Part shown: positions 1-7,228 of the stretch, piece by piece
Numbering within the stretch: the first letter of the stretch is position 1
Layout of the letters: every line of letters begins with the position of its first letter
Source of the DNA: Acidobacteriota bacterium
GTDB lineage: Bacteria > Acidobacteriota > UBA6911
Reading direction: 5' to 3'
Length of the DNA stretch: 8,011 nucleotides
Assembly (NCBI GenBank): GCA_017860075.1
Contig: JAFNAH010000046.1
Location: 1-8,011 of the forward strand
The notes under the pieces: generated by a model
The model's input: the letters and a program-made list of their open reading frames with translations, nothing else
The model's database searches: none
What the model was told of the DNA's origin: nothing
Position numbers and translations under genes: made by a program

Positions 1-3000
1 AAATCAAACCGATCCTTCACCGCCGGGTAGGTCGCGAGCCGCTGTGCCGGAGTATCTCTTCCCGAGGCTCCCTTGTGGCAGCGTGTACAGTCAACGGCCT
101 GTGAGCTGTGACAATCGGTGCAGCCCAGGGCTTGCCTGGCCGGCACGACCTCGTGGTGGATGGAGGAATACATCCTGGTCTCCACGAAGCCGTACTTGCC
201 CGAATAGGGGAGCCCCGACCGTTTCATTCCTTCGACAAGCGCCTTGGCCCAATCGAAGTCGACCCAATAGTTCTCTGTGAAATTGGGCAAAGCCAGGGTG
301 CTGTTCTCGGTGTCGTAGGGCTGGACCGCGGTGTGCGCCTTGAACGGGAAGATGCGCGCCGCCGGGCTGCGCTTCTCGCCAACCGGGGCATTCAGGATCA
401 CCGGGGCGGAGGCATCAATCTTGCCTCCCACGAGCGAAGCGTTGCGCGTTCCGTCATACCAGAGGTAGGTGGGCACAAGATCCTTCCCCCAGGTAAGTGC
501 CCCGAACTTCTTGTCATAGGTCTGCATCCCATACCGGTCGACGCCTTCGGGGAGATTGCGCCCGGCGGTCGAATAGTCGCGGCGCAGCAGGGTGGGCGTC
601 TGACGGGCGTAGGTCGGGATATGGCACGTCTCGCATGCAACATGCGCGATGTGCTTATCCAGGTGGCGGCTGAGCTGGCCCGCCACGCCGTGGGGCGTCG
701 CGCCGTGGCAATCCTCGCAGCCGACACGGGCTTCCACGGCGGGAGCTGTCAGGGACATCCCGGCGATCCTGTGTTTTTTGGTGGTATGGCAATCCTGGCA
801 TCGCATGTCCAGCGCCCCCATGTGCATGTCGGTGGGGGCATTCGATTCCGCCAGCACCGGTTCCAGGTCTCCATGTTTGGCGTTGGGGGCGCCGCCGCTG
901 TAGAAGTGACAGGAACCGCAAGCCCGCCGCGAGGGGCGCCCTACCTTGGCCGAGATCGCGACCAGATCCACAGACGGGTCGGGGAAGCCTCCCCTCTTGG
1001 GGTCTTTCCGGTAGCCACCCGTCGTGTCGTGGCAGACCAGGCAATCGATGTTGGCCGGATTCGAAAAATCATAGCGGTCATCGACGCCGCCGTAACCTAT
1101 GTGACAGGACATACACTGCTGCCGGTTCGAGCCGATGGCGATGCAGTAATTGTTCACCATGAGCCTCAGGCTGATGTCGGTCCGATGCTCATAGCCTGCC
1201 AGTGTCGGAGAGGATCCCTTCCAGTTCCAGTGAGCGGTCTTCAACAGGTCCTGCCCCACCTTGGGGTGACAGGACAGACATGCTCGCGTAACGTCCTGAG
1301 GGCTGGGCTTGCCGCTGAACGAGACCAGTTTGGAATGGTCCGGCGTCCAGGGATGATGGCAGTCGGCGCATTCAGTCGGCGCAGAGGTCGGTTTCGCCTG
1401 ACGTTCGTGACAGCCGATGCACTGACGATGGTAGGCTCCCTTGAGCCCGATGCGAGCGGGACTGTCCTCTTCGTTGGGCAGCCCGTGGCAACGTGCGCAA
1501 CTCTGCGGCTCGTGACCCGCCATGTTGTCGTGGCAGGCGGAGCATGGACCGCCCAGTTTGATTTCTATCGACGCATGCAGCTCTTTGATATCGGTCCCTA
1601 CGCGATCCTTCTCGTCACTCGAATATCGGTGGTGGCATGTCCCGCAATCCCCCCCCGTCAACCCGTCGTGGATGCGGTGAGAAAAGGCTACTGGCTCGTA
1701 GTCGTCGGCCTTGGTCTTCAACACTGCGCTGTCCAGCAGGTAGAAGTTCTTGTAGGCGGAGGGGCGCTGCGGATAGGCAGATCCCGGGGTACCCGCGAAA
1801 GAAACACCCGGTTCTGCACGGACGCGCCTTACCTCCTGAACCGTGTTCACGGAAGCCTGGATGGCCTCGATGTGCACAACGCTGTAAAGCCCGATGAAAA
1901 CGACCAGGCAGCCGATGGCGGTGCCACGGATCGCCCAGGTCCAGAATGGGCTGACCGTCCTTTCGCGCTCTTCACGCATCCGGGCCAGTTGGACCTCGAG
2001 AGTCGGCACATAGCCCGGCAGGATCGGGAAAAAGGTTACGAAAAAGCGGTAGCAGAACAGGATGCTGGAGACGATGGCGATCGTCATCGCGATCTCCCCG
2101 ACCGACGGGAAGTAGGCCTTGGTCAGGTACGGGGGATTGTACGCGACGAGGAATACATTGATGCGGTTCAGTACCACCCCGAAGATGACCAGGGAGACGG
2201 CGAAGAAGAGCCACCCCATGGAGCGTCGAACCGCTTTGATGAGGAAGAGCAGGAACGGGGCAACTACGCCCAGCAGGATCTCGATTGCCAGCGAAGTGGT
2301 GGAGGCCGGGTGTTCGAGAAAATTCAGCTGATCGTGGCGGACAATCAGGTCCCCGATCTTCACAGCGCCGTAGATCCCGAGGAACCAGGGGATCATGCGG
2401 GCCATGGGTTGCAGGAGATCCATCTCCGGGTTGCGGCCGAAACTGATGTTGGCGTAGATGGATTCCAGGATGACCATCGGGAATCCAACCATGATCGCGG
2501 AGAGCAGGAACAGGACGGGGAGGATGGGTGTGTACCACAGCGTGCTCATCTTCGACGGGGAGATCAACATCAGTGATCCCAGGGACGACTGGTGCATGAA
2601 GGAGAGCACCACGCCGGCCACGATGAACATGGGCAGGGCGATCTTTACCACGGAATACATCGTGGCGAGCGGTTTCTCGACCTTCTTGAGCAGCGCCGCG
2701 CCCCACTCGTCCCGATCGATGCGGGCCCTCAAGCCTTCCAGAAACGCCGGGCTCATCTCCACGCTCAACACGACGAGGTAAGCGCAGACACACATGCCGA
2801 CCTCGAAGAGCACCGAGTTCCCCTGCCAATTGAAAACCGGGCGCCAGATATTCCAGTAGCGGCCCAGGTCGAAACTCAGGGCGATGGCTACCCAGAGGTA
2901 GCCCAGGAATGCCGTGAGGATGGCAGGGCGAAGCAGGGCCTTGTACTTCTTCTGGCCGAAGATGTCGACCAGGGCAGCCGTAGTGAAACCGCCTGCAGCC

Positions 3001-3209
3001 AGGGCGACACCGCAGGCCACGTCGAAGGCGATCCAGATCCCCCACGGATTGTGGTTATCAAGGTTGGTCACCGTCCCCAACCCGAGGAACATGCGCGTGA
3101 TTCCAAAAGCGAAACCGCAGCCCATGAAAATCAGGAGGGTCAACGTCCCGAAGGTGAAGAACGGCTTTGTAACCCGATGCGGGCGATCGCCGTGGAGTGC
3201 CGGTGTCAT
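1..3209 (-). CDS. HybB/NrfD-type membrane subunit fused to a multiheme OTR-like cytochrome c (3' end outside window)
   Basis: One open frame runs from the ATG at 3209 off the left edge; I translated it codon by codon and found no stop in 1069 codons. Residues 1-410 resemble HybB/NrfD quinone-reactive subunits (about ten hydrophobic helices, an NHNPWGIWIAFD segment near residue 52; E. coli HybB has 392 residues). An eleventh helix spans roughly 422-444. The rest is cytochrome, with CXXCH starting at residues 522, 556, 571, 597, 614, 644, 699, 723, 764, 804, 831, 859, 1030 and 1041. The first five are spaced like c3/Hmc cytochromes. From about 635 on it matches my memory of octaheme tetrathionate reductase: CLSCH, NNYC, CHIGYG, NIDCLVCHDTTG, CGSCHF, KHGDL, CETCHIP, YSGKYGF. 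The start has GGAGG six bases upstream (3216-3220) and overlaps the preceding stop as ATGA, implying coupled translation. Likely role: quinone-linked electron transfer to a periplasmic heme site. Substrate is not determinable; NrfD identity is firm and OTR likeness strong. Confidence 0.93.
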   Translation of the reverse strand, partial: MTPALHGDRPHRVTKPFFTFGTLTLLIFMGCGFAFGITRMFLGLGTVTNLDNHNPWGIWIAFDVACGVALAAGGFTTAALVDIFGQKKYKALLRPAILTAFLGYLWVAIALSFDLGRYWNIWRPVFNWQGNSVLFEVGMCVCAYLVVLSVEMSPAFLEGLRARIDRDEWGAALLKKVEKPLATMYSVVKIALPMFIVAGVVLSFMHQSSLGSLMLISPSKMSTLWYTPILPVLFLLSAIMVGFPMVILESIYANISFGRNPEMDLLQPMARMIPWFLGIYGAVKIGDLIVRHDQLNFLEHPASTTSLAIEILLGVVAPFLLFLIKAVRRSMGWLFFAVSLVIFGVVLNRINVFLVAYNPPYLTKAYFPSVGEIAMTIAIVSSILFCYRFFVTFFPILPGYVPTLEVQLARMREERERTVSPFWTWAIRGTAIGCLVVFIGLYSVVHIEAIQASVNTVQEVRRVRAEPGVSFAGTPGSAYPQRPSAYKNFYLLDSAVLKTKADDYEPVAFSHRIHDGLTGGDCGTCHHRYSSDEKDRVGTDIKELHASIEIKLGGPCSACHDNMAGHEPQSCARCHGLPNEEDSPARIGLKGAYHRQCIGCHERQAKPTSAPTECADCHHPWTPDHSKLVSFSGKPSPQDVTRACLSCHPKVGQDLLKTAHWNWKGSSPTLAGYEHRTDISLRLMVNNYCIAIGSNRQQCMSCHIGYGGVDDRYDFSNPANIDCLVCHDTTGGYRKDPKRGGFPDPSVDLVAISAKVGRPSRRACGSCHFYSGGAPNAKHGDLEPVLAESNAPTDMHMGALDMRCQDCHTTKKHRIAGMSLTAPAVEARVGCEDCHGATPHGVAGQLSRHLDKHIAHVACETCHIPTYARQTPTLLRRDYSTAGRNLPEGVDRYGMQTYDKKFGALTWGKDLVPTYLWYDGTRNASLVGGKIDASAPVILNAPVGEKRSPAARIFPFKAHTAVQPYDTENSTLALPNFTENYWVDFDWAKALVEGMKRSGLPYSGKYGFVETRMYSSIHHEVVPARQALGCTDCHSSQAVDCTRCHKGASGRDTPAQRLATYPAVKDRFD

Positions 3210-4177
3210 TCTGCACCTCCCTCGGGCCCGCGACCCGGGTATCGGCCTGCACTCACGTCCGGAAGGTCATCAGGGCGCTGCAGGTTGCGATACCACAGGT
3301 AGGAAAGGAGGCCGTAGAACGCTATCGGGATCATGCCGTATCTGAAGATGCCATGCTGAATTTCCTCGGTCAGGCGGGGCGGAGCCGTACCCGGCAGATC
3401 GAGGAGCCCGATCTCCTTCACCGGACGGCCGGCCAGGTAAAGCCAGGATGTGCCACCCACCTCGTTTTCCCCGTACACATGGTTGATGTAGCGATCCGGG
3501 CGCCTCTTCAGGCGATCCTTGGCCATGGCCAGCAACTCCGCGCGGCGGCCGAACACCAGGGCTTCAGTAGGGCAGGAGGACGCGCAGGCAGGATTGGCCC
3601 CGGTGCCCCTGACACGGTCGGCACAGAACTCGCACTTGCGCACCCGGGGCGTGAGCGCCTCCTGAAACTCATAGGCCGGGATTTCGAACGGGCAGGCGAC
3701 CTGGCAGTACCGGCATCCGATGCAGATGGTGGGATTATAAACCACTGCACCGTCGGCCGATTTTCTCAACGCCCCTACAATGCAGGCCGAGACGCAGGAG
3801 GGGTCAAGGCAGTGCATGCACTGCACCTTGGCATAAGTCTGGGGCACTCCGGCCTGATCCGGCGAAGGGCTCCCCGGGATCTGATTCACTACGGTAAATG
3901 CATTCTCGCTAGGCCGGCGGAAAGTACGAAGCGCTTCCCGGTCTGAAAAGGATTCGGCCGTGCGCGGCAGGTTATTTCGGCGATTGCACGCCTCTTCGCA
4001 CTTCCGGCACCCGATGCAGAGCGTGGTGTCGACCAGCACCCCCGCATATTGGGGGGAGGGCGCTTTCTTTTCCTCTTGAGATTGGGCGGCCCCCATCGCC
4101 AGGGATTGAGCAGAGGCTCCGGCGGTCGCCGCGAATCCCAGCTGGAGAAGAGCGCGTCGATTCAACTTTCTATTCAT
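3206..4177 (-). CDS. Tat-exported four-cluster [4Fe-4S] ferredoxin subunit, HybA/HmcB-like
   Basis: A 323-residue periplasmic electron-transfer subunit that should carry electrons between the NrfD-type membrane domain and a redox partner. The N-terminus has a twin-arginine signal (NRRALLQLGF near residues 6-15) followed by an alanine-rich stretch. Four cysteine sets are visible: C54/57/60/64, C120/123/128/132, C152/155/158/162 and C182/185/198/202, the last with the long 12-residue gap usual in HybA/HmcB/DsrO-type proteins. A hydrophobic segment at about 281-296 is a probable C-terminal membrane anchor, as in HybA (328 residues). I chose ATG 4177 because AGGTGA at 4183-4188 sits five bases upstream and the Tat signal begins directly after it. 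A GTG at 4216 would add 13 residues ahead of the signal. The TGA overlaps the ATG of the fusion gene by four bases, pointing to stoichiometric assembly. Family assignment is secure; the physiological partner is inferred from context. Confidence 0.93.
   Translation of the reverse strand: MNRKLNRRALLQLGFAATAGASAQSLAMGAAQSQEEKKAPSPQYAGVLVDTTLCIGCRKCEEACNRRNNLPRTAESFSDREALRTFRRPSENAFTVVNQIPGSPSPDQAGVPQTYAKVQCMHCLDPSCVSACIVGALRKSADGAVVYNPTICIGCRYCQVACPFEIPAYEFQEALTPRVRKCEFCADRVRGTGANPACASSCPTEALVFGRRAELLAMAKDRLKRRPDRYINHVYGENEVGGTSWLYLAGRPVKEIGLLDLPGTAPPRLTEEIQHGIFRYGMIPIAFYGLLSYLWYRNLQRPDDLPDVSAGRYPGRGPEGGAE
3216..3220 (-). promoter_or_regulatory. Ribosome binding site of the NrfD-cytochrome fusion
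   Basis: A perfect GGAGG stands six bases before ATG 3209, inside the last codons of the iron-sulfur gene. Together with the ATGA start/stop overlap this indicates coupled translation of the two subunits. Confidence 0.75.
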
Positions 4178-4182
4178 ACACG

Positions 4183-4188
4183 TCACCT
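4183..4188 (-). promoter_or_regulatory. Ribosome binding site deciding the iron-sulfur protein start
   Basis: AGGTGA lies five bases before ATG 4177. It falls inside the reading frame of the longer GTG-4216 version, so it argues for the shorter protein that starts right at the Tat signal. Confidence 0.6.
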
Positions 4189-4221
4189 GAATTCGGTTGA
4201 GCCCGGCATTGTTCACTGACT

Positions 4222-4242
4222 GCGGCCGCGGTCGGTGGCCGC
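4222..4242 (-). other. GC-only stem-loop between regulator and iron-sulfur gene
   Basis: Perfect six-base arms GCGGCC (4222-4227) and GGCCGC (4237-4242) enclose a nine-base loop, directly after the TAG stop of the response regulator (4244-4246). No T-tract follows, so it is unlikely to be a full terminator. It could stabilise or partly separate the regulator and structural mRNA segments. Confidence 0.35.
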
Positions 4243-4243
4243 G

Positions 4244-5422
4244 CTACTGTGTGGTGCCTGGCGCGGCAGGCTGTGACTGCAAAAACGTCTGTGCGAACCC
4301 GGTCCACAGATTGTCGTCCGCCTCCTGCAACTGGCCTTCCACCAGCGGGATCGACCCGGGCACTGCGGCCGAATCACCGGGCAGCGAAGCCAGCAACTGC
4401 TGCAGACGGGCAATCTCCATCTGGTACCACGCGGCCGCCTTGTCGCCGATCTTCATCTCAGCCAGGTCATCGGCAAGCTGGTCGGGCTTCATCGAACATA
4501 CCCACCCGTTTTCGTATGTATGCAGTTCGAGCCAGTCCAGATGATGCGGCAAGTCGGTGTTCAGGTTCTGCACGACACCCGAGACCGGCGCGTGGAAGGT
4601 GGCGGTGCGTCCGCCCTGCCGGATGCTGAACAGCGGATCCCCTTTCCTGATCCTGGCGCCCTCGGCGGGCAGTTCGATCCCATCGATGTGGCCGATCATC
4701 TTGCGGGCAAAATCGTCCATCCCAAGGCGCACGATGCCCGGCACCGTGACGCTCACCCAGACATGTCCGCCGGAAATGAACATGCCCGCCGGAAGGCGGA
4801 ACTCATGCGCCCGCAGCCGCTCCGTCGTGACCACACGGACCGTGGGTGACAGGCCCTTCTGCATGCGATCGTGGCGGCGAATCAGGCATTTCCTGGTGAA
4901 GTCCACCAGCTCGTCTTCGGTGAACGGCTTCTGAACATAGTCCATGGCGCCGTATTTCATCGCATTCACGGCAGATTCGATCGTAGCGTAGCCGGTGATG
5001 ACGACGACATCCGATTCCGGGCTGAAATGCTTCACGCCTTTCACGACGTCCAGGCCATCCATTTCCGGCATCTTCAGATCGGTGAAGACAAAGTCATACT
5101 TGTTTCGCTGGACGAGGCCCAGCGCCTCGCGTCCGCTTTCGACGGTGTCGATCGCATAGCCGGCAGCTACCAGGATCTTCCTGAAGCTGTCGAGGACGAT
5201 CGCCTCGTCGTCAACGGCCAGGATTCGTGCCGCGGGCCTGGGCACCTCGACCCGTTTGAGCGATTTCGCTTCGTTGGTGAAATCGAGGCGCAGGCCGATA
5301 TCCAGCGCGGCAAGCCGTTCCTTGCGTTCCTTGGCCTCGCGCATCCGCTTCGTAAAATACCTGATCAGCAGATCGATGGCGATGAACGCCACGATCATCA
5401 GAACCACAAGAACAGGAACCAT
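4244..5422 (-). CDS. Membrane-anchored response regulator with glycine-cleavage H-protein-like output domain
   Basis: 392 residues. A hydrophobic helix at about 3-21 is followed by a basic, probably cytoplasmic linker. A complete CheY-like receiver spans about 64-182, with acidic pocket D71/D72, phospho-acceptor D115 in TDLKMPEMDG, T143 and K165. Residues about 200-325 resemble GcvH: a GHVWV opening, a VRLGMDDFARKMIG stretch, ELPAEGARI, HAPVSGVV and GWVCSMKP. Aligning on the PVSG motif puts Gly-Arg where GcvH carries its lipoylated Lys, so lipoylation is unlikely. No DNA-binding or enzymatic output domain is seen; the Ala/Pro/Gln-rich tail is probably disordered. ATG 5422 is preferred because GAGAGG at 5431-5436 sits eight bases upstream; a GTG at 5431 overlaps that site. 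The kinase encoded just upstream is the natural partner. Domain calls are firm; the way it signals is unknown. Confidence 0.9.
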   Translation of the reverse strand: MVPVLVVLMIVAFIAIDLLIRYFTKRMREAKERKERLAALDIGLRLDFTNEAKSLKRVEVPRPAARILAVDDEAIVLDSFRKILVAAGYAIDTVESGREALGLVQRNKYDFVFTDLKMPEMDGLDVVKGVKHFSPESDVVVITGYATIESAVNAMKYGAMDYVQKPFTEDELVDFTRKCLIRRHDRMQKGLSPTVRVVTTERLRAHEFRLPAGMFISGGHVWVSVTVPGIVRLGMDDFARKMIGHIDGIELPAEGARIRKGDPLFSIRQGGRTATFHAPVSGVVQNLNTDLPHHLDWLELHTYENGWVCSMKPDQLADDLAEMKIGDKAAAWYQMEIARLQQLLASLPGDSAAVPGSIPLVEGQLQEADDNLWTGFAQTFLQSQPAAPGTTQ

Positions 5423-5430
5423 ATTTGCCA

Positions 5431-5436
5431 CCTCTC
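5431..5436 (-). promoter_or_regulatory. Ribosome binding site deciding the response-regulator start
   Basis: GAGAGG (continuing GTGG) ends eight bases before ATG 5422. The alternative GTG at 5429-5431 overlaps the site and has only weak purines ahead of it, which favours the ATG. Confidence 0.5.
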
Positions 5437-5440
5437 TGTA

Positions 5441-5563
5441 TCAACGAAGATGGGACGCTGATAGGCACCGACGGATGCCGATCGAACGTGATTGCCCGAT
5501 CTGCGTCCGGAGTTCTTGCCGCCAGATATGTTCCGCGTCCAGAAATGATTTCCCCTGACTCAT
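5441..5563 (-). CDS. Possible 40-residue small protein in the kinase-regulator gap
   Basis: An ATG at 5563 opens a 40-codon frame ending in TGA at 5441-5443. It nearly fills the space between the kinase stop (5580) and the regulator start: 16 bases after one and 18 before the GBS-proximal end of the other. The peptide starts MSQGKSFLDAEHIW, is charged, and has no membrane helix or known motif. Against it: no good ribosome binding site (only GGGA about ten bases upstream), and third codon positions look less GC-biased than in the flanking genes. I do not recognise it; the gap may simply be non-coding leader for the regulator. Confidence 0.22.
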   Translation of the reverse strand: MSQGKSFLDAEHIWRQELRTQIGQSRSIGIRRCLSASHLR

Positions 5564-5579
5564 CTATCAGTAATCCCGG

Positions 5580-7088
5580 CTAGCTCCTGCCGGTCGGGAG
5601 CAGAATGCGGAAGGTCGTCCCCTTGCCCACTTCACTCTCGACTTCGATACGCCCGTTGTGCTTCTCGACGATCCCCCATGCCACTGCCAGACCCAGACCG
5701 GTCCCTTTTGGCCCCTTGGTCGAGAAGAAGGGGTCGAAGATCTTCGGCAGGTTCTCCCGCGCTATGCCGCAACCGGTGTCGCAGACGCGGATTTCGATCT
5801 TTTCATGCTGCGCGGGCGCAGTTGCATCGTCCTCCGCCAGCTGCGCAGTCAGCATAAGCGTACCGCCGTTTTCGTCCATGGCATCATTGGCATTCAGCAG
5901 CAGGTTAACCAGGACCTGCTGGATCTGATTGGCGTCCGCATATATCTTCGGAAGGTCGGCGCGGACATCCTTCTTCAGCTCGACGCGCAACGGGTCTATC
6001 TGTGTCTGTACGATTCGAATGGCGCGCTCGAAGATCTCCCCGATGTCGCTCTCGTGCTTTTCCGGCGGCGACTGACGGGCAAAGTCCAGCAGCCCCTGCA
6101 CGATCCCCCGGCAACGCTTGGTCTCGCGCACGATCACTTCCAGGTCTTCTTTGAACTCAGGCTTGTCCTGTGCGCGCTTCAGCAGGAAACTGCTGTAACT
6201 CAACACGCCTGTGAGCGGATTGTTGATTTCGTGTGCCACTCCCGCGGCCAGTTGGCCGACGGCGGCCAGTTTTTGCGACTGGTAAACCTGCCGCTGCGCT
6301 TCCGAGAGCTTTTGCGTCATCTCGTTGAACGAGCTGGCCAGCTGTCCGATTTCGTCGCGTTTGTTGAACGCGATCTTGTAGTTGAGATCGCCGGCTGCCA
6401 CCTTGCGCGTTGCCGCCACGATCTCATGCACCGGCTTGAGCACGATCTGGTTGACGAGCAGGTAGATCATCAGGCTTACCGAGGCGATCGCCACCACACC
6501 GAACAGCAGCAGGCGATTCTGGCCGGCCTGAGTTTCCCTGTCCACGTCGCGCAGCGACATCGAGATATCCACCACTCCCAGCACCTTCTTCCCGGGATCA
6601 TGGGCGTGGCAATCGCTTTGCCAACAGCTCTGCTCGTTGTAGACCGGGTTGATGATACTCAGGATGCGATCGCCGCCTGCCGGCCGGAAGATACGGGTGC
6701 GATCCGGAATATCGAGCTTCTCCAGCGGCTGATTCGCCGCGTGACACGCGTAGCAGGCCTCAGCTTTCTTGTCGACCATACGTCCGACATCTGCAGGGTC
6801 CGTCGAGACAATGATCGCGCCCTCCTTGTTGAAGATGCGTACCTTCTGGATGCCTTCCTGCTTGCCGATCGTGGTGATGATGCGATGCACCGATTCCCGC
6901 TGATTCAGCAGCATGTCATACCGGGTACTGCTCTTAACCGTCTCGCTCAACTGATTCGCGCTGAGCCGCAACTCGCTGATGAGCTGCTTCTGACTGGCTC
7001 GCAGAGTCACGAAGGAGAAGATGCCTATGATGACAAAGGCGACGCTGCCCACCGCCACGATGAGCTTATAGCTTATTCTAGTGACCAT
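5580..7088 (-). CDS. Membrane sensor histidine kinase with heme-c motifs in its periplasmic domain
   Basis: 502 residues. TM1 (about 8-28) and TM2 (about 193-213) flank a periplasmic sensor region of roughly 165 residues. That region contains CYACH (112-116) and CWQSDCH (155-161), that is CX2CH and CX4CH heme-c attachment motifs, so it probably binds one or two covalent hemes. A HAMP domain (about 204-263) follows, then the HisKA motif GVAHEINNPL with phospho-acceptor H286. The HATPase_c domain shows an N box (NLLLNAND, 395-402), G1 (DTGCG, 437-441), F (FFSTKG) and G2 (GTGLGLA, 462-468). All catalytic boxes are intact. ATG 7088 is the earliest possible start, since an in-frame TGA lies at 7101-7103, but its ribosome binding site is poor. 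The regulator gene follows 157 bases later on the same strand. Probable role: sensing periplasmic redox state or a heme ligand and phosphorylating that regulator. The stimulus is inferred. Confidence 0.94.
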   Translation of the reverse strand: MVTRISYKLIVAVGSVAFVIIGIFSFVTLRASQKQLISELRLSANQLSETVKSSTRYDMLLNQRESVHRIITTIGKQEGIQKVRIFNKEGAIIVSTDPADVGRMVDKKAEACYACHAANQPLEKLDIPDRTRIFRPAGGDRILSIINPVYNEQSCWQSDCHAHDPGKKVLGVVDISMSLRDVDRETQAGQNRLLLFGVVAIASVSLMIYLLVNQIVLKPVHEIVAATRKVAAGDLNYKIAFNKRDEIGQLASSFNEMTQKLSEAQRQVYQSQKLAAVGQLAAGVAHEINNPLTGVLSYSSFLLKRAQDKPEFKEDLEVIVRETKRCRGIVQGLLDFARQSPPEKHESDIGEIFERAIRIVQTQIDPLRVELKKDVRADLPKIYADANQIQQVLVNLLLNANDAMDENGGTLMLTAQLAEDDATAPAQHEKIEIRVCDTGCGIARENLPKIFDPFFSTKGPKGTGLGLAVAWGIVEKHNGRIEVESEVGKGTTFRILLPTGRS

Positions 7089-7198
7089 AGAAAATTCCGA
7101 TCAAGGTTGGCCTCCTGATCATGGATCACCGTCCGACTGCCTGTGATGGGAGCACCTCAAAGGGTGTCGCCGACGAGGAAGAGACAGACTGATACATA

Positions 7199-7228
7199 AG
7201 CATAGCAGGACTGGCGGGCACAAGTCAG
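7199..7228 (-). promoter_or_regulatory. Candidate sigma-70-like promoter of the kinase-cytochrome gene set
   Basis: CTGACT at 7223-7228 (4 of 6 matches to TTGACA), an 18-base spacer and TATGCT at 7199-7204 (4 of 6 to TATAAT) with an upstream TGC forming an extended -10. Transcription would start near 7192, giving a leader of about 100 bases before ATG 7088. It is the best-looking promoter I found in the gap, but both boxes are imperfect. Confidence 0.4.

Noticed and set aside
108..2576. Very long plus-strand open frame of 822 codons
   Set aside because: It lies opposite the fusion gene, whose strand carries 14 in-frame CXXCH motifs and a clear HybB-like sequence. The plus-strand translation has no recognisable domain. 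GC-rich codon bias on the true strand keeps the antisense frame open.
1972..3045. Minus-strand frame of 357 codons over the NrfD region
   Set aside because: Its translation is rich in Arg, Gly and Pro with no membrane helices. The overlapping frame gives about ten hydrophobic helices with HybB-type sequence, so this is a shifted shadow.
4871..5461. Plus-strand frame of 196 codons opposite the response regulator
   Set aside because: It is antisense to a complete receiver domain and its product is not recognisable.
7078..7104. Eight-codon TTG-started leader ending inside the kinase start region, behind GGAGG
   Set aside because: The spacing is suggestive of translational coupling into ATG 7088, but a TTG start and such a short frame are easily chance.
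5658..7118. Plus-strand frame of 486 codons opposite the kinase
   Set aside because: The minus strand encodes a kinase with all catalytic boxes intact; the plus-strand product shows no domain.
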